The notes beneath the pieces were generated by a model that saw only the letters and a program-made list of their open reading frames with translations, did no database searches and was not told where the DNA came from. A DNA stretch of 64,000 nucleotides from Lates calcarifer (lineage: Eukaryota > Chordata > Actinopteri > Centropomidae), in NCBI RefSeq assembly GCF_001640805.2, contig NC_066844.1, forward strand, positions 7,100,053 through 7,164,052, read 5' to 3'. How positions within the stretch are numbered: position 1 is the first letter of the stretch; each line of letters begins with the position of its first letter. Both the position numbers and the translations under genes were made by a program. Positions 40,333-53,900 of the stretch are shown here, one piece after another.

Positions 40333-42049
40333 GAAGTAAGTCTGATTTATTTATTATTTATTTTAATGGCGAATTTTCAGTGTGAATGATTTTCATCAAA
40401 TGACAACAAAGTACAAGAACATTTAAATGGTGTGATTGAAACTTTCCTGCAGGATGATTTCAGTCAACAAATGTTACAACTGTAGCATTATTTAAATTAG
40501 GGACAACAGAGAGGCATCATTTGCTGAGACCAACATTATGACTGACAAGCAGTACAGACTAGTTCTAGTAAAGTAAGTAAGAAAACGAATTTACTTATTT
40601 TAATTTAATCTTAAACAGCAGTTTAAGTTATCTGTAGCTTTATAAATGTAAGGTTTTGTTTAGAATGGAGAGGTTATAAGGATTATAATGTTATTAAAAG
40701 GCTACTACAAAACTCAACTACTCCTGACAATAAAAATACAATCAGATCACAATTTTGAAAGACTTTTAACAGATTTCATGACTAACAGATACATTGCTTT
40801 TTTATACTTTATGTATAAATGTCAATGGCTAACTAACTTGGCCATAACTATGAGAATAGCTACAATATACTCCAGTATATTACTACAGTATGTACCATCA
40901 CAGGCACAGGAATGCTGCCCTCAAAAGTTTCTCAATCCAAAACTTTTTGTGGCATATTACAAGAATTAATGTGCTGAAGTCTGTAATCGGTTTCTAGAAC
41001 ATACTGTCCAGGGATTCGACACCACAGAAAAAATATGAATGGAGCCCTTGAGACCATCCTGTAATTCTGATCTCAACAGTGTGCCATATTTCAGTGAGGA
41101 ATGTGACCTTCCCAACTGGCTCCCCATGACTAACAAAGGATTTAGCAGGAGCCTATGATCAGTTTGCACTACTGAATGTGTGAAACATCAAAGTCTTAAT
41201 ACTTTTTTCTTTTTTTTTTTTTTTTTTGCTGTGTTGTAGATATCCAAGGTCAGATATTCTTTTGCACATTGTTCCTCTTATGGTCCTAAAAATTAAAGGG
41301 CCATGTAAAAAGCCTTATGGCCATAATCTTGATATGCTGCTCATTTTGTTCTAATTAAAAGTCTCTCAGCTCTGCAGATACTAAAATAATCACTCGCCCA
41401 ACTCAAAGATTAAAAATACCATACACTAACCGTTTTTTGGTCACTGTCATCCAGTGTTACTTGAGCTACAGGTCTGGACAGTCAAAGCAGGTCATTGCCA
41501 GTTTACTGCCTATAGCTAAGGGCTTGGTTAAAACAAATTCTGTATCTGCTATTAACTTTTCAAATTAGTAAATAAAGCAATACTCAATGATTTTTCGCCT
41601 TCAAACACAAAACAAATGTATACAACCATTCAGGATGAGCAGCTTGAGTTTGAAGTTTACTTTCAGTCTTTTGCTGGTAGTAATCAACAACACCCCTACC
41701 AAGAATAACAGCGCAAAACATAATTTTTTAAATATAAATATTTTAAATATAAAGAGTTGGTGGCATAAAAGAGATTCACAGATATAGGCATTGCCTCAAC
41801 AGTTGTATGCAAAGACACTCTGCTCCTGTCTATGTTTGGATCATGAGCAGAGAAACTGCTGGCACAGCCACATGACTCCACAGGCAGTTGGGCAGAGTCA
41901 GCCACTAGGTGGGATTTCACATTCCCCATTTACTGTCTTCCAGCAAGTCTCCAACTGTCTGCACAACTCACACAGGAGTCAAGGCATGCCCACTTTGACA
42001 GGCTGATGTCATACGGCGACATAGGTGATATATGAGGAGAACCTCCAAG

Positions 42050-42190
42050 GCAGGGTTTCTCAACCTTTTCTGGCCCATGACCCCATTTTTGGGTTGCCCA
42101 GGTTCTCATGACCACAGCGGTTACAGAGTGGTGGAATCATGTGACTTCGACTTTACTTGTGACTATGGAGGTGTCTCCAAATTAATTAAT
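42050..42190 (+). mobile_element. hAT-like interspersed repeat fragment
   Basis: CAGGGTTTCTCAACCTTTTCTGGCCCATGACCCC resembles the terminal region of a common vertebrate hAT-type non-autonomous element. Only this end is recognisable. Confidence 0.35.
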
Positions 42191-42194
42191 ATAT

Positions 42195-42330
42195 AGAGCT
42201 GAAACGATTAGTCAATTAATCAGTTAGATTGACTGAAAATCTATTGCCAACCATTTTCATAATCCATTAGAAATACATAAAACTGAATGAACTGGTGCCA
42301 AATGTGAATATTTGCAGCTTTTCTTTTATA
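42195..42330 (+). mobile_element. GCAACTA/GATTAATCG-type MITE fragment
   Basis: GAGCTGAAACGATTAGTCAATTAATCAGTTAGATTGACTG and the downstream CCAAATGTGAATATTTGCAGC match two separate blocks of the same teleost repeat seen at 15.97 and 31.3 kb. Confidence 0.5.
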
Positions 42331-43465
42331 TATGTTTTTTTGTTTTTGTTTTTATTGTTGTTGTTTTGTTTCTTTAGAGTTGGCTAACTGTCGAGTTCAT
42401 ACTCCAAACAAATATGGGGCAGCATATTACCACAAATGTGGGGTGTCTACCTCTATCATAAGAAATAAGGAGATACTCTCTTTGGTCCCTCCTCCCCCCT
42501 CTCCTTCACCTGTGCCACAGTGCCATAGTTGGACTGGCCATCAGGCATACTGGGACAAATTCCAGTGGGCTGCCACATCAGTTTTTACTGGCCCTTGCTG
42601 TGCTCTTGTCATTCATCGGTACTCATGAAAGCCTGCTACGTGCGTGTTTGGTGACTGGACTCACTGGCCACTCACAACTGCACAAGTGTCAACCATCACC
42701 CTAATGTTGAGCTAACATTGACATGTTGCCACACCTACATGGATTGGGGACACAAGAGAGCAGCAACATCGATAGCTGAGATTGAGAAATGGAGGAATGT
42801 CTCAGAGAAAGAATGGCTGCAACACAGGTTTATAGCGTACTTGCAGTTACTACTTCATCCTCTCATGTTAAACTGGGGACTGAATGTGACTAACTATTGC
42901 CTCCTGAGATATAAAGTGGTATTAAGATAAGATAAGATCATTGTTTATTAGTCCCACAATGGGGAAATTTACGATTATTAAATTATTAAATTTACGATTA
43001 TTAAATTACGATGCTGAACAGGCCAGGGTTAGCTGGTTAACATGCTGACTTCAGTAGATATCTCTTATATCAGATGTTGTTCACATAATGACAAAACTGT
43101 TCTATGTTCTGTTGATAATTTTATTTTTATTTATTTATTTTTTTTTTTTTACATTTTAAGTGAAAATGCTTACATTTAGCCCCTTTAAGAAACTCTGCTT
43201 CAGGGCCCATGGGAATCCCATAAGGATTGCCAAAAACATTTGCTGCAGTTAAATAAAGCTTTTCCTTTTCCTTTCTATGACTCCTTCCTTCCTTAAAATT
43301 ATGTGGAAGTTACTTTGAATTTTGTACATTTGGTTTGATGATAAAATGTCTTCCATAAATAACTGCAAATAACAACAACAAACACACAGCTGTGACCGTT
43401 TTCTTTGTGTTTCAGCCACAAAGTGATCACAATTCTTATATGACAAAACAACCAACAACGCTGCA

Positions 43466-46400
43466 ATGAGTTCAGGCACCAAACAGGACCCAAAAGCCGC
43501 AGGTAAGTAAAGAAGAGTAAAGTGAATTTTGTTATGACATAAACAGTGATGACAAAGTTGCATATATTCAGACAAAGCCCTATATGAATAACTATGCACT
43601 GACATAAACTGACACACAGTTCACATTTTCTATCCATCTGAATACAAGGAGTTTTTCAAAAGCCTTAAATGCATTTAACGGTTTTTTATTTATATCCACC
43701 AACAAACGGCATTTGTAGGGTTGGTGAAATACAATTTCACAAAAGGAAGAAAGAAAGCAAGCAAGAGAGAGGAAAACTAAGCAATTATACATCCTTACAC
43801 ACCCACCTAAATCACTTGAACTTCAATTGACATCTGAAATCCCACTTCTTTAGCACTTGAAATGGAGGAAAGTGTACACATTTCATTTTCTACTTCTAAG
43901 AAACACTATCCCAAAGTGAAAGCCATTCAGTTGTTCTCGAAGCCTAGTGCTGGTGGCTTAGAGTGCAGTATGATAGGGATATCAGCTTTATACAGCCAAC
44001 AAAACCTCACTGAAGGTGTCCTCAAGTCTGCTGTTGTCCAAATCCTACACTTCTTCCCAAAGCGATTGGTATGCAGAAGCAAACAGCTGACTGCTGTCCT
44101 ACCAAACTTGGATTATGTGTGAATCAATGCTTGAGGAACAAGGTTACAAGAATCCTGCCTGCATTCAGATGATATAAGAGTGTAAACCAACCCCCCTGAG
44201 AAATGACACATACAGTTTAATGAATATTCAATACAAGCCCTCTAACTGGAGTCAGGCTGCTGCAAAGAAGTGACAAAGAAAGGGTAATCTAGAAGTTACT
44301 CACGTAGGGAGTTGTGAAATAATAAGCCAGCACTTGAGTTTACTGTATGTCTGTGCAAATGCTTCACTTCACAGAGAGAAAGCTAGATCTAGAGGGGGTG
44401 GGGGGTAGAGGTTGGTGGCAGAATATAAACTCAGTGGCCTCTTTATTAAGTTCACCAGTAAAATTTAATGCAAATAACTATAACTGCTCAGCCATAATTT
44501 TACAAAAATAATAATGTTCAGTTTTGACTGTCACTATCTGAGAGGTATTAAATTATTGTGTGTTTATTATTATTGTGTGTTTATTATTGATGATGTAGTT
44601 TGCAGTGGACTTGTACTGGACTGCATTATAGTGATCTTACCAAACCCATTTACAAACATGAGGGAGGAAGAATATTAGAAACACATTTCCGTATAATCCA
44701 GTACGACAGCACCACTAACTACAACATTAATGACAAACACATTTTAACAAAAACAGGACTTAATAACCTTCATAAAAATGGAATATGTGCCAGAGCTGTT
44801 GTGCTAGGTTGCATTAGATTGTGTAGATGGAAAACAAAGTAGCTAAGTGTGTCAACTTCCAAAATGCAAGTTAACTATGGCCTAACATATTTTGACTGTC
44901 TGGCCTCTAAGAAATCAAACAGGTTGTGGATATAATGATTGGTGGATAGATAGAATGGACACTGAATTCTCTAGAATCTGAGACATGCCTACCACTTAGG
45001 TGGTCAGCTGCAAGTGTTCTTATAAATAAATCTGAATGTGATTTAAGTTTTGGTACCTACAAACTTAACTCACTCACTTTAGAGACATCCGAATAAGTCC
45101 TACAACTACAATATAGGTTTTTAGATGTAAATTCACAATCATGATTGAGGGACACATTTGTTTCTGCACGTAGCAGACTGGTAATTAGTTGTCTGACCTA
45201 TTTATGCGGTGCAGAAGTAAAGTCATGTTAAATGTTCATGTCCCAAGGTGACTGAAGCAGCTCTGAGTCATAATGAGGTATGATGCTTGTGCAGGAAAAG
45301 AGTAACAGATGGTCGGCTGGAGTTTGTGATTTCAACAGCTGTTGGATGAACTTAGTGTTGTCTAGTGAGTCATCCTACAGTTGAAATGTTAGAGGGGAAG
45401 AAAGCTGAACAAATGTGTCACCCATCTCTTTTTTGCTGTCACCACAACCACAGTAAACAACTGTCAATGATTACAAGGCCTGACCTAAAGACTAAGATTG
45501 ATAGGACTTATGACACTGTGGTTCCTAACTTTTGTGATTTTGATCTTAACGGACGCTCACTATTCATTGGCAGTTTTCTAAAATAATTATATTATTTTAC
45601 ATATGTGTCTGTTATGTAAATTTTACAAGCATATACAATGTCTGACCTTTTGTAAACTTGCTTGTAACTCAAAACTGAAGAAGTGTGAATAAAATTTACT
45701 TGTTTAATAATCAAGAGATATCAACAAAATCTGTGTTTTTCTACTTTTGTTCCACAGAAAACTCATAGGAATTTATTTATATATTATATATTATTTATTT
45801 TTATAAAAATGAAATAACACCATGCTAACTGGTTTGGAGTGATGATTGCACATATAAGACAAAAAATGTCTTTAGACAAAAATGCAAATATAATCGAATC
45901 CAAAATCAGCTTAATCAGTACAGCTCGTTCAACTAAAAGGCCCTGTCATGATATTATGGCTGTTATGGTTGACAAAGAGAAACATTGACCTCTTGTGACA
46001 TACTGTCGTAACTGCAACAAAAAGCAAGAGCACTGGTTAAGATTTTTGCCCAACTATAAACACTTCACAAATATTAAACAGAATTGTTTGTGGCAATAAA
46101 TTACTGCTTTAATATTTTTTTAAAATGGAGACTTGATTACTGGGAATGACTTTTGAGACATCAGGCAAGAAATATTCTGCACTTCAACTGGTTCAGATAT
46201 TTTTAACCATATCCAATCCCATGGTTTTGCTCAGGGAAGTTTAATATCATGTGCAACCTCCTGAGACACAGAGAACATTTATAACATATGTGATTTTTGT
46301 TTCTTGTTGGATTCTTGTCTATGTTTATTTTCACCACCTCAAACAGCTGAGTTTTAGTGCTACTAAAATATTATGTTCTGGTCTCAACAGTGGCTATCAA

Positions 46401-47976
46401 GAAAAGATCCAGAGTTCCCGGGGTTATAATCACTCAGTATGTTGAGATACTCCCCGCAGGAAAGACAACACCTGACTTCACCCGGAAGCCAATGGCTACA
46501 ACAGTTCTAGAGGGTAAAAAAAAAAGTAGTAATATTGTGATTACAACAACACTGTCAAACAATATTTACAACTGTATCACTATTATGTGACTTGATTTTT
46601 TTGTTTTTAGGTAAGAAAGCGTTTTTCAAAGCTATGGTTAATGGAGAGCCGGCACCAACTGTCACCTGGGAGCGCAAGAAGGGTAATGTCAGCGACCCAG
46701 AAAAGTACAAGACCAGATATGATGAAAGAGCTCGAGAGCACATTTTAGAGGTGAGAAAACAGTATTAAATAAAATGCTCCACATCTCATAAAACAAAAAC
46801 TAAAACATTATACTAATATATCACAATTCATTCTACTTTACTCTCATACGTGCTGTTCTGAATTATAAAAGTATGAGACACACTAACATTAATCAATGAA
46901 CTCAGTTAATTAGACAAGCTCATTCTTCATGTCAACGGGAGACAGAAGTTTGTATTCAGCACTAGAGCACTACAGTCCTCAAATGATAATGTTGTTTCAT
47001 CAGATAACCAGTGTAAAACTAGATGATGCTGACACCTTCAAGTGCTGTGCCACCAATGAGTATGGAGTGGCTTCCTGTACTGTAACACTCAAAGTTACTG
47101 AAGGTAAGAGACAAATTTACTGTGCAAAATATTAATGGTACTTGAAGTAAAACTAGTCAGTAACATACTATACCTTTGACAGTTCATGCATATATTATTC
47201 TGGTGTTGTTTTCCTGTTGTCTTCCAGGTGGCCTCAAGAAGAAAAGTCAGGCAGGTATGAAGTTTACTCTCACTCTTTACTCCAAGTATTCTCTCTCTCT
47301 ATCTTCCAACAATCCACAAGTTTCTTCTCAGGATACCTGATTCATTTTTTTTTTTTTTCTTTTTCTCAATCAGTAGCAATAACATCAAAATCTTTTCAAT
47401 GTAACAATAAAAAGAGAGAGAGACCTATGCTGTTATCAAAGAGTCTCTGCAATTGCTGAGAGGACCCTTACGGTTTCAAAGAATTATTAAAAATGTACAA
47501 ATCAGTTGGACTGCATATTGGTTATTGGTTTGTTTCATACATTTTAAGGTTTAGACTGTACTGAACACATATGATGGTAGAATTAGTTGCCCTCAAAGAA
47601 AGTGCACCTCATGAAATGTTTCCCAATTTACATTTAAATATTCTTTTTTTTTCAGCAAATGGAGAAACACAGGATTTCAGATCAATGCTTAAGAAAACGT
47701 AAGTTCAACTCAAAGGTGACGTCCTGCTGCACTGAACATCCACTGCTGTAAATTTTCTAAAACATATGACTCTGTTTCAGCGTTGTTGTCACCAGAAAAA
47801 AACAACTGCCACCGAAGAAGGAGGGAGAAATTGATCCTAAGCTCTGGGAACTGCTTCTCAGTGCACGAAAGAAAGATTATGAAAAAATCTGTTTTGAGTT
47901 TGGTGTTACTGACTTTCGGTGGATGCTGAAGAGACTCAACCAAATGAAAAAGGAAAGAGAAGAAGAGCAGGCAAAG
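43466..47976 (+). CDS. igfn1: copy D exons 1-7: N-terminus, Ig1 and helical motif
   Basis: Exon 2 gives KKRSRVPGVIITQYVEILPA. Ig1 is exons 3-4 (VTWERKKGNVSDPEKY; DDADTFKCCATNEYG). Exon 5 is a 27-nt microexon (GGLKKKSQA with borrowed bases); exon 6 (43 nt) gives the NGETQDFRSMLKK spacer. Exon 7 has DPKLWELLLSARKKDYEKIC and FRWMLKRL. Confidence 0.84.
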
Positions 47977-50900
47977 GTACGGTATGCGGTCTCATAACAA
48001 CTGCACATGAATTCCTGACTATGTATTTCAAACCTCCAGAATGTTGGTGAGATTTGAAACAATGAGGGAAAAAATGACCTTCATTTTGAGGTGTGAGAGT
48101 TTATGACATTTGCTTCAAGTGTTTTAAAGCTGGAATAGAAAATATCAGCTAGACTTGGTTTGTTTTTGGCAGACTTTTAAGACCAGCCTGTAAAGTGGTG
48201 TTTCAGTGCCCTCGCACTAATTAGCTAATGTCACAGGGTCCTGGAGGACAGCATAGCAGGGTGAGAAATAAACCACTGAAGGTCAGAAAAAAATAAATTC
48301 AGGGGGTGTTCAGTTAAATCTTTTTCCAAGTTGTGATTTTCTCCTTCCTGTGGATGGCTGCTAGTTTTGCCTGAGGCCACAAGTAAATATCCAATGGTCT
48401 GTTCAAGCCCACTTGCGCTATAAAATGTCATGACCTCAGCAGAGCCAAAATCTAGAGATACGTGTTTTTTTTCCTTTCTTTTGAAGGTTGTAGAGAAGCT
48501 GGAGAATGTGAGACAAATACAAGTGAAACCAAATGGGAGAGCTGAATTTAGCCTCAACATGACACTATGGGATCCTAACAGTGCAGTTAACTTATACAAG
48601 GTGGGTCAAAAATGTATCCAAAGATAATCAATCAACAATATATAACAGCTCAAAAGCAAAATAAATGATGTGACTACTTCTCTCTCAAAAGGATGGGAAA
48701 TTGGTGCCATACAGTGAGGATGAAAATGCAAAGCACAGCCTTAGGAAAGTTGGGACAAAGTATATTTTCAGCATCAAAGACCCTCAGCCAGAAGATGCTG
48801 GATTTTACCAGCTTGATGTTGAAGAAGCAAATGTTCTTACAACTGACTTTCGCTGTAAGGCTTAACTACCACACTTTAATAAAACACGATGATTGTATTA
48901 GGAGGTGGTAAGATAAATCAAAGCACATTTACGAATAAGGAGTAAGTCAAATTCATTTTATGTTCACATCCACTTTCCCTCTTGTCTTAGTGCCATCTGT
49001 GGAGTTTACATCCAAGATTAAGAATGTGAAGGCTGTTGAAGGTGAAGATGCTGTCTTTGAGTGCGTCCTGTCAACACCCCTGAACAGTATTACTTGGTCT
49101 AAAGATGACTCGTCACTTGATGATGATGACAAATATGAGATCACTGTCTCAGAGGACAAACTTACTCACACATTAAAAGTTCAAGACTGTGACATTGCAG
49201 ATAGTGGAACATATTATGCCATTGCTGGGATAACTTCCAGCAGTGCCTCTCTCTCAGTGCAAGGTGGGACATCATTTTTTATATTGATATATACATTAAT
49301 AAATAAATTATGAATCTGATCTTTAAAAAATTGTTTCAACACGTGTAAACAATGTACTATCCCTATTTCTTTGTGTTTGTTGTAATTCAGCTGATCCAGA
49401 GGGCCGTAAACGCCGTAAGGTCACCAAAACTAGGGATCAGGATGATTTGACTAAACTAGCATCAGAAGAGCAGGCTAATCTACAAAATGAGGAAGATGAC
49501 ATGGAGGCAGCCAGACGAGCACAGGCTGAAAAGGACACTGCAGATGCAGCAGCTAAAGCTGCACTGGGGGATGGAGGAGATGGTTCTGGTGATGGTTCTG
49601 GTGATGGATCTGGTGATGGATCTGGTGATGGATCTGGTGATGGATCTGGTGGAAAGACTGATGGAGACAAAGGTGATGGAGATGACAAGAATAAAAGCCT
49701 CCTGGGAGATGGAGATGATGAAAGTAAAAAGGGTGATGCAGATGATAAGAAAAAGAAGCGATTACGAACTGGCCCTTCGGTTGCTGACACTGCTACAGGT
49801 AAAGTCCCTGTGTGGAGACTGAGTAATGTGCACTTAGGTTACAGAGATTAATATAATGTCATAGTTTTAATTCCAGTGCTCTTTAAGGTGTCTTTGCTAC
49901 TGCATAAATTGCCAGCTTTGCTATATGGGTCTGTCATCAGGGGTCTGAAAAATTCTCCTAGAAAGTGGAAGTTTGACTAGAACCCAGAATAAATATGAAA
50001 GATAACTACAGTAATAAGCTTTCTACTCTAGAGAAGGAAGTGAGTAAAGAAAAATATGGCCTATAAATTACAACAAGCTCTGAATTGTTCTTTGTGGAGA
50101 GGGCCCAGCTCCTGTCTATGGAAGGATGAAAATCAGTCAGAGAGACTCACCTACTGACTCCCTTCAAAATCTCCCTACTCTGTGCTGACCATTTTGGATC
50201 AGACAGGAGTGAGTTCTATTGTACTTGCTTTAGATCTACACAGATATAAAGGACACATTTATACTAGGACCACCAGTGGCATTTAAATTCTGTATCATAA
50301 TCCCAACAATTTAAAAGTAAATGGCAATTCACAACTCGCTATGACCTGAAGTTAAACCACAGAAAATGCAGCTTATGTAAAAAAAAATATAGGACATTAA
50401 AAAACATAACATTAAACCATTAACTGTAGGAAAGCATATCAGTTTCACTTACAGAAGCATTTGGTGGAAATGGAGATCAATTTTTTATGGTCTTTTTAAA
50501 AATGAAAATTTATATATAGAGCCGAAGGTTTCATTTAATGATGGTAATTGAGTGTCATGATATATATCTCCTGCAGTCTTGTATGTTGACCACTAGAGAG
50601 AGACATACTGTAAACAAGAAAGAAAGCAGTGGTAAGGCAGGATGTTGCTATCCTTTACTTGCTTATGCCATATAACAGAAACTGCATGGCTATTCTCTAA
50701 TGCGCTTTTTGCATTGTCTCTGCCTTTGTTTGCTCTTGCCGCATTAAAGTTGCAATCTGTAATGATTTTAAAACTAACATCACACAATTTATTTGTATGG
50801 AAGTGAACTTTAAAAATGGTACATTGACTGTGAATGGAGACAGTAACTGACAATTCCAAATCCATTGATCTTCACTTGAGTACATAATATGTTGCTTTTT

Positions 50901-53900
50901 TCCCATGTTACCTAGCAACTGCAAACCAACTATGAGGTGAAACAACCTCAGTTTTTTTTTTTTTTTTTTTTTAAATGGAAAAAGTTCCCATGTGTGCCTT
51001 TAATCAAATTCTCCCCTTCATACCTTCATACCATACCATTCTAATATGTTGTATAGAATGTTATATTTACCAGAGGTTGTATATGACCAAATATAATGCA
51101 CATCATCAATTTAATTATTACTAAATTTTTACTTTGTTCTTACTGTTGCAGATCGAGGTGTTCAGTTTGTGAGTGGGCTATCAGATACTGTTGTTAACGT
51201 TGGTAAACGGGCAGAGCTGTCTTGCAAACTAAGCAGTGACAAATCAAAGGGAAGATGGTATAAAAATGGGAAGCCGGTAAGTCAACTGTTCCAAGAGAAT
51301 TAAAACTATACAGAACTACTGCTGCACATATCGCTGTTTCCTAGATTGTAAAACCACAAGGACACATTTTAGTTTATGAATGAATATTGATTTTTTTTTA
51401 TGTGTCAAGCTAACCAAAGAGGATGGGGTAACAATTATCCAAGATGGATCCTGTCACAAGTTGATAATTGACTGCTGTACAAAAGATGATGCAGCTGTGT
51501 ACCGCTTTGAAGCTGAAGGACGTAAATCAGAAGCAACACTTAATATTCAAGGTCAGAATCAAAATGAATAGCTTGGTTTGGTATCATTTGATAAATTTGT
51601 AACAGTTTAAAGAGTTTTAGGTTTTTGATGAAAACTTTTTTTTCCTCTAACAAGACCCACCAAAAATTGACAGTGATGCTCTGGGAAAATTCACAAAGCC
51701 AGTCATTGTAAAGGCAGGTGAAAATGCCCAGTGGAAGCTGCCGTTCTCAGGTGGAGTCCCGATGAACGTACAGTGGTACAAGAATGATGATGAGCTTTCG
51801 CCTGCCCTCAATGTGAAGATCGAAACATCAGATACTGAGAGCCAGCTACGCCTTACTAAGTGCCAAAGGAAAGATAGTGGAGAGGTCAAAATCAAAATAA
51901 AAAATGAATTTGGTACTACAGAAGCAATTTCCCAACTTATTGTAGTAGGTGAGTTGATTAAAAGTGACTTTAAGTTTGCAAGAACACAGTGCACTGTATG
52001 TACAGAGATAAATGCTTGCTTTTAGCACAGTATGATTTCTACCCGCTTTATCAACAGACAAACCCACACCACCACAGGGTCCTGTGGACATTATGGAAAG
52101 TGCTGTAACATCTGTTGAGTTTAAATGGAAACCACCAAAAGACAGTGGTGGGTGCCCAGTCACAAACTATATCATAGAACGCCAACAGGCGGGGCGCAAT
52201 AAGTGGTTGAGTCTTGGTGAGATCCCTGGCAGCAACCCTAGTTACAGAGATTCAAATGTGGACCCTGGAAGGAGATACTGCTACCGAATCAGAGCCAAGA
52301 ATGCAGAAGGCATCAGTGATTACCTGCAGACGGAGGACATACCTGCTGGTGTACTACGTAAGTCTTTAATTGGAGCCTTATTTAGATTACCTTAAAACAA
52401 CTATAGCTGCTCTCTGATAAAAACATAGAAAAACAGCTAAAGGAAAAAAGAAGCTAAATATAACATTTCTATTTATTTTGAGAAAATGTTACATTTTATA
52501 ATTTTATAATTAATATAAATTACCCTCAGCCATTAAATAATCCAAAAGAAAATAAAAGGCAATATGCCAGTGTTACTCAGACAGAACAACAAATATGCAC
52601 TGTATGAACTTCATTGTCAAAAGTCATTTATGATATTATCAACTATAGTCAGAAAATTTTTAATCTTACACATAGGAACTTAAATTATTTGCACCTGGCC
52701 TGGTCACCACAATCTCTACAGTGTCTCCAAGAACTCTACTAATCTCTAAATAACTTTTAAGATACATTATTTATGGATAAAAGGAGACCAAATTAGGGAA
52801 AAAAACATAACATCATCCAACCACTTTGGTGGAAGTAAGAAAAACTTTTCCTAACTTTGAGAACACACACACATGGAGGTGCAGACCAGTGTTTGCTTCA
52901 AGTCTATCAATTAAAGACACAACTCTTATCCAGTACATCATACTACATTTGTTTTTAGGCTCTCTTGCCAGTTTCGCGTATCTAACTTTACTCGGTGAAG
53001 CATGGTGTACAGGAGTTCTACATCATGTATTATTTTGGAGGTAATAAAAACAAGCAACATAAGATAACATCACAAACAGTGACATAATGTCATGTTTCCC
53101 CCACAGGTTATCCAGGAGCCCCAACAGTACCTAAAGTGGTCAGTGCCTTTAAGGATTGCATCAATCTGTCATGGAGTCCCCCATGTGACACTGGAGGAAC
53201 CAAAATAGTGGGATACAATTTGGAAAAGAACAAGAAAGGCACTAATTACTGGAGCCTTGTAAACCAAGGAGGGCCAATTACAGGTATGTCCCTCATGACA
53301 AATGTATGATCATGAGAACATTTTCAGAAGGAGGGGCTGCCCTGGATATGTGCACGTGTGACTTGTATTAATGTCTCGAATAAACAAATAGACATGCTCA
53401 GCTGTTTAAAACTGCGAAACTGAAAAGAAAAAAACACACAGGCTTAACATGCAGGCTAAGTCACTTTGTGGTCTTTTAGTCAACATGTTATTAATGATGG
53501 ATTATGTTTCAGATGTCTATCTGGTCTTTCCTCAGAGTGAATCAGCAGCTGTCAGATCTTTCTCTAAACAGCGTTTTTGTTCTTATCTCCTAACCTCCAG
53601 AGACTGATAGTGGTTTAGCTGCTGCTAAACCACTATCAGATTCTATATCATAAGAAAACTCTTGATTTACAGGATAAAAGCCGTGAGGTAGCTTGAAAAT
53701 GAGAGGAAAATTTGAATAAATACACCTGTGGGTATACAGATAACATGCAGCCTCTCTCACACACACACACTACTGGATACTGTGTCCTTTTATATTCTGG
53801 ACTACTTAAAGTAAAGAAATATGCTATGATAAATCATTTTCAACTCTATAAAATTGCTATGGCCAGTTATGTTTAGCAACTCCTCTAAACTTAAGATTTA

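Larger units (their letters stand above)
38800..43415. other. intergenic region between copy C and copy D
   Basis: No protein exon is recognisable. It contains a candidate 5' non-coding exon near 40.25-40.33 kb, a repeat resembling a hAT-type TTTCTCAACCTTTT element (about 42050-42190), a GCAACTA-type MITE fragment (about 42195-42330), an inverted retroelement tail (42922-42975) and poly-T tracts. Confidence 0.5.

Noticed and set aside
43249..43637. Two overlapping minus-strand open stretches of 112-122 codons
   Set aside because: They overlap the copy D first exon and AT-rich flank, contain many Cys/Tyr typical of random AT-rich translation, and resemble no family.
48231..48599. 122-codon minus-strand open stretch
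   Set aside because: Partly antisense to the copy D Ig2 exon and partly intron; no family resemblance.
49437..49790. 117-codon minus-strand open stretch rich in PSPDPS
   Set aside because: Antisense of the DGSG minisatellite exon of copy D; explained by the repeat.
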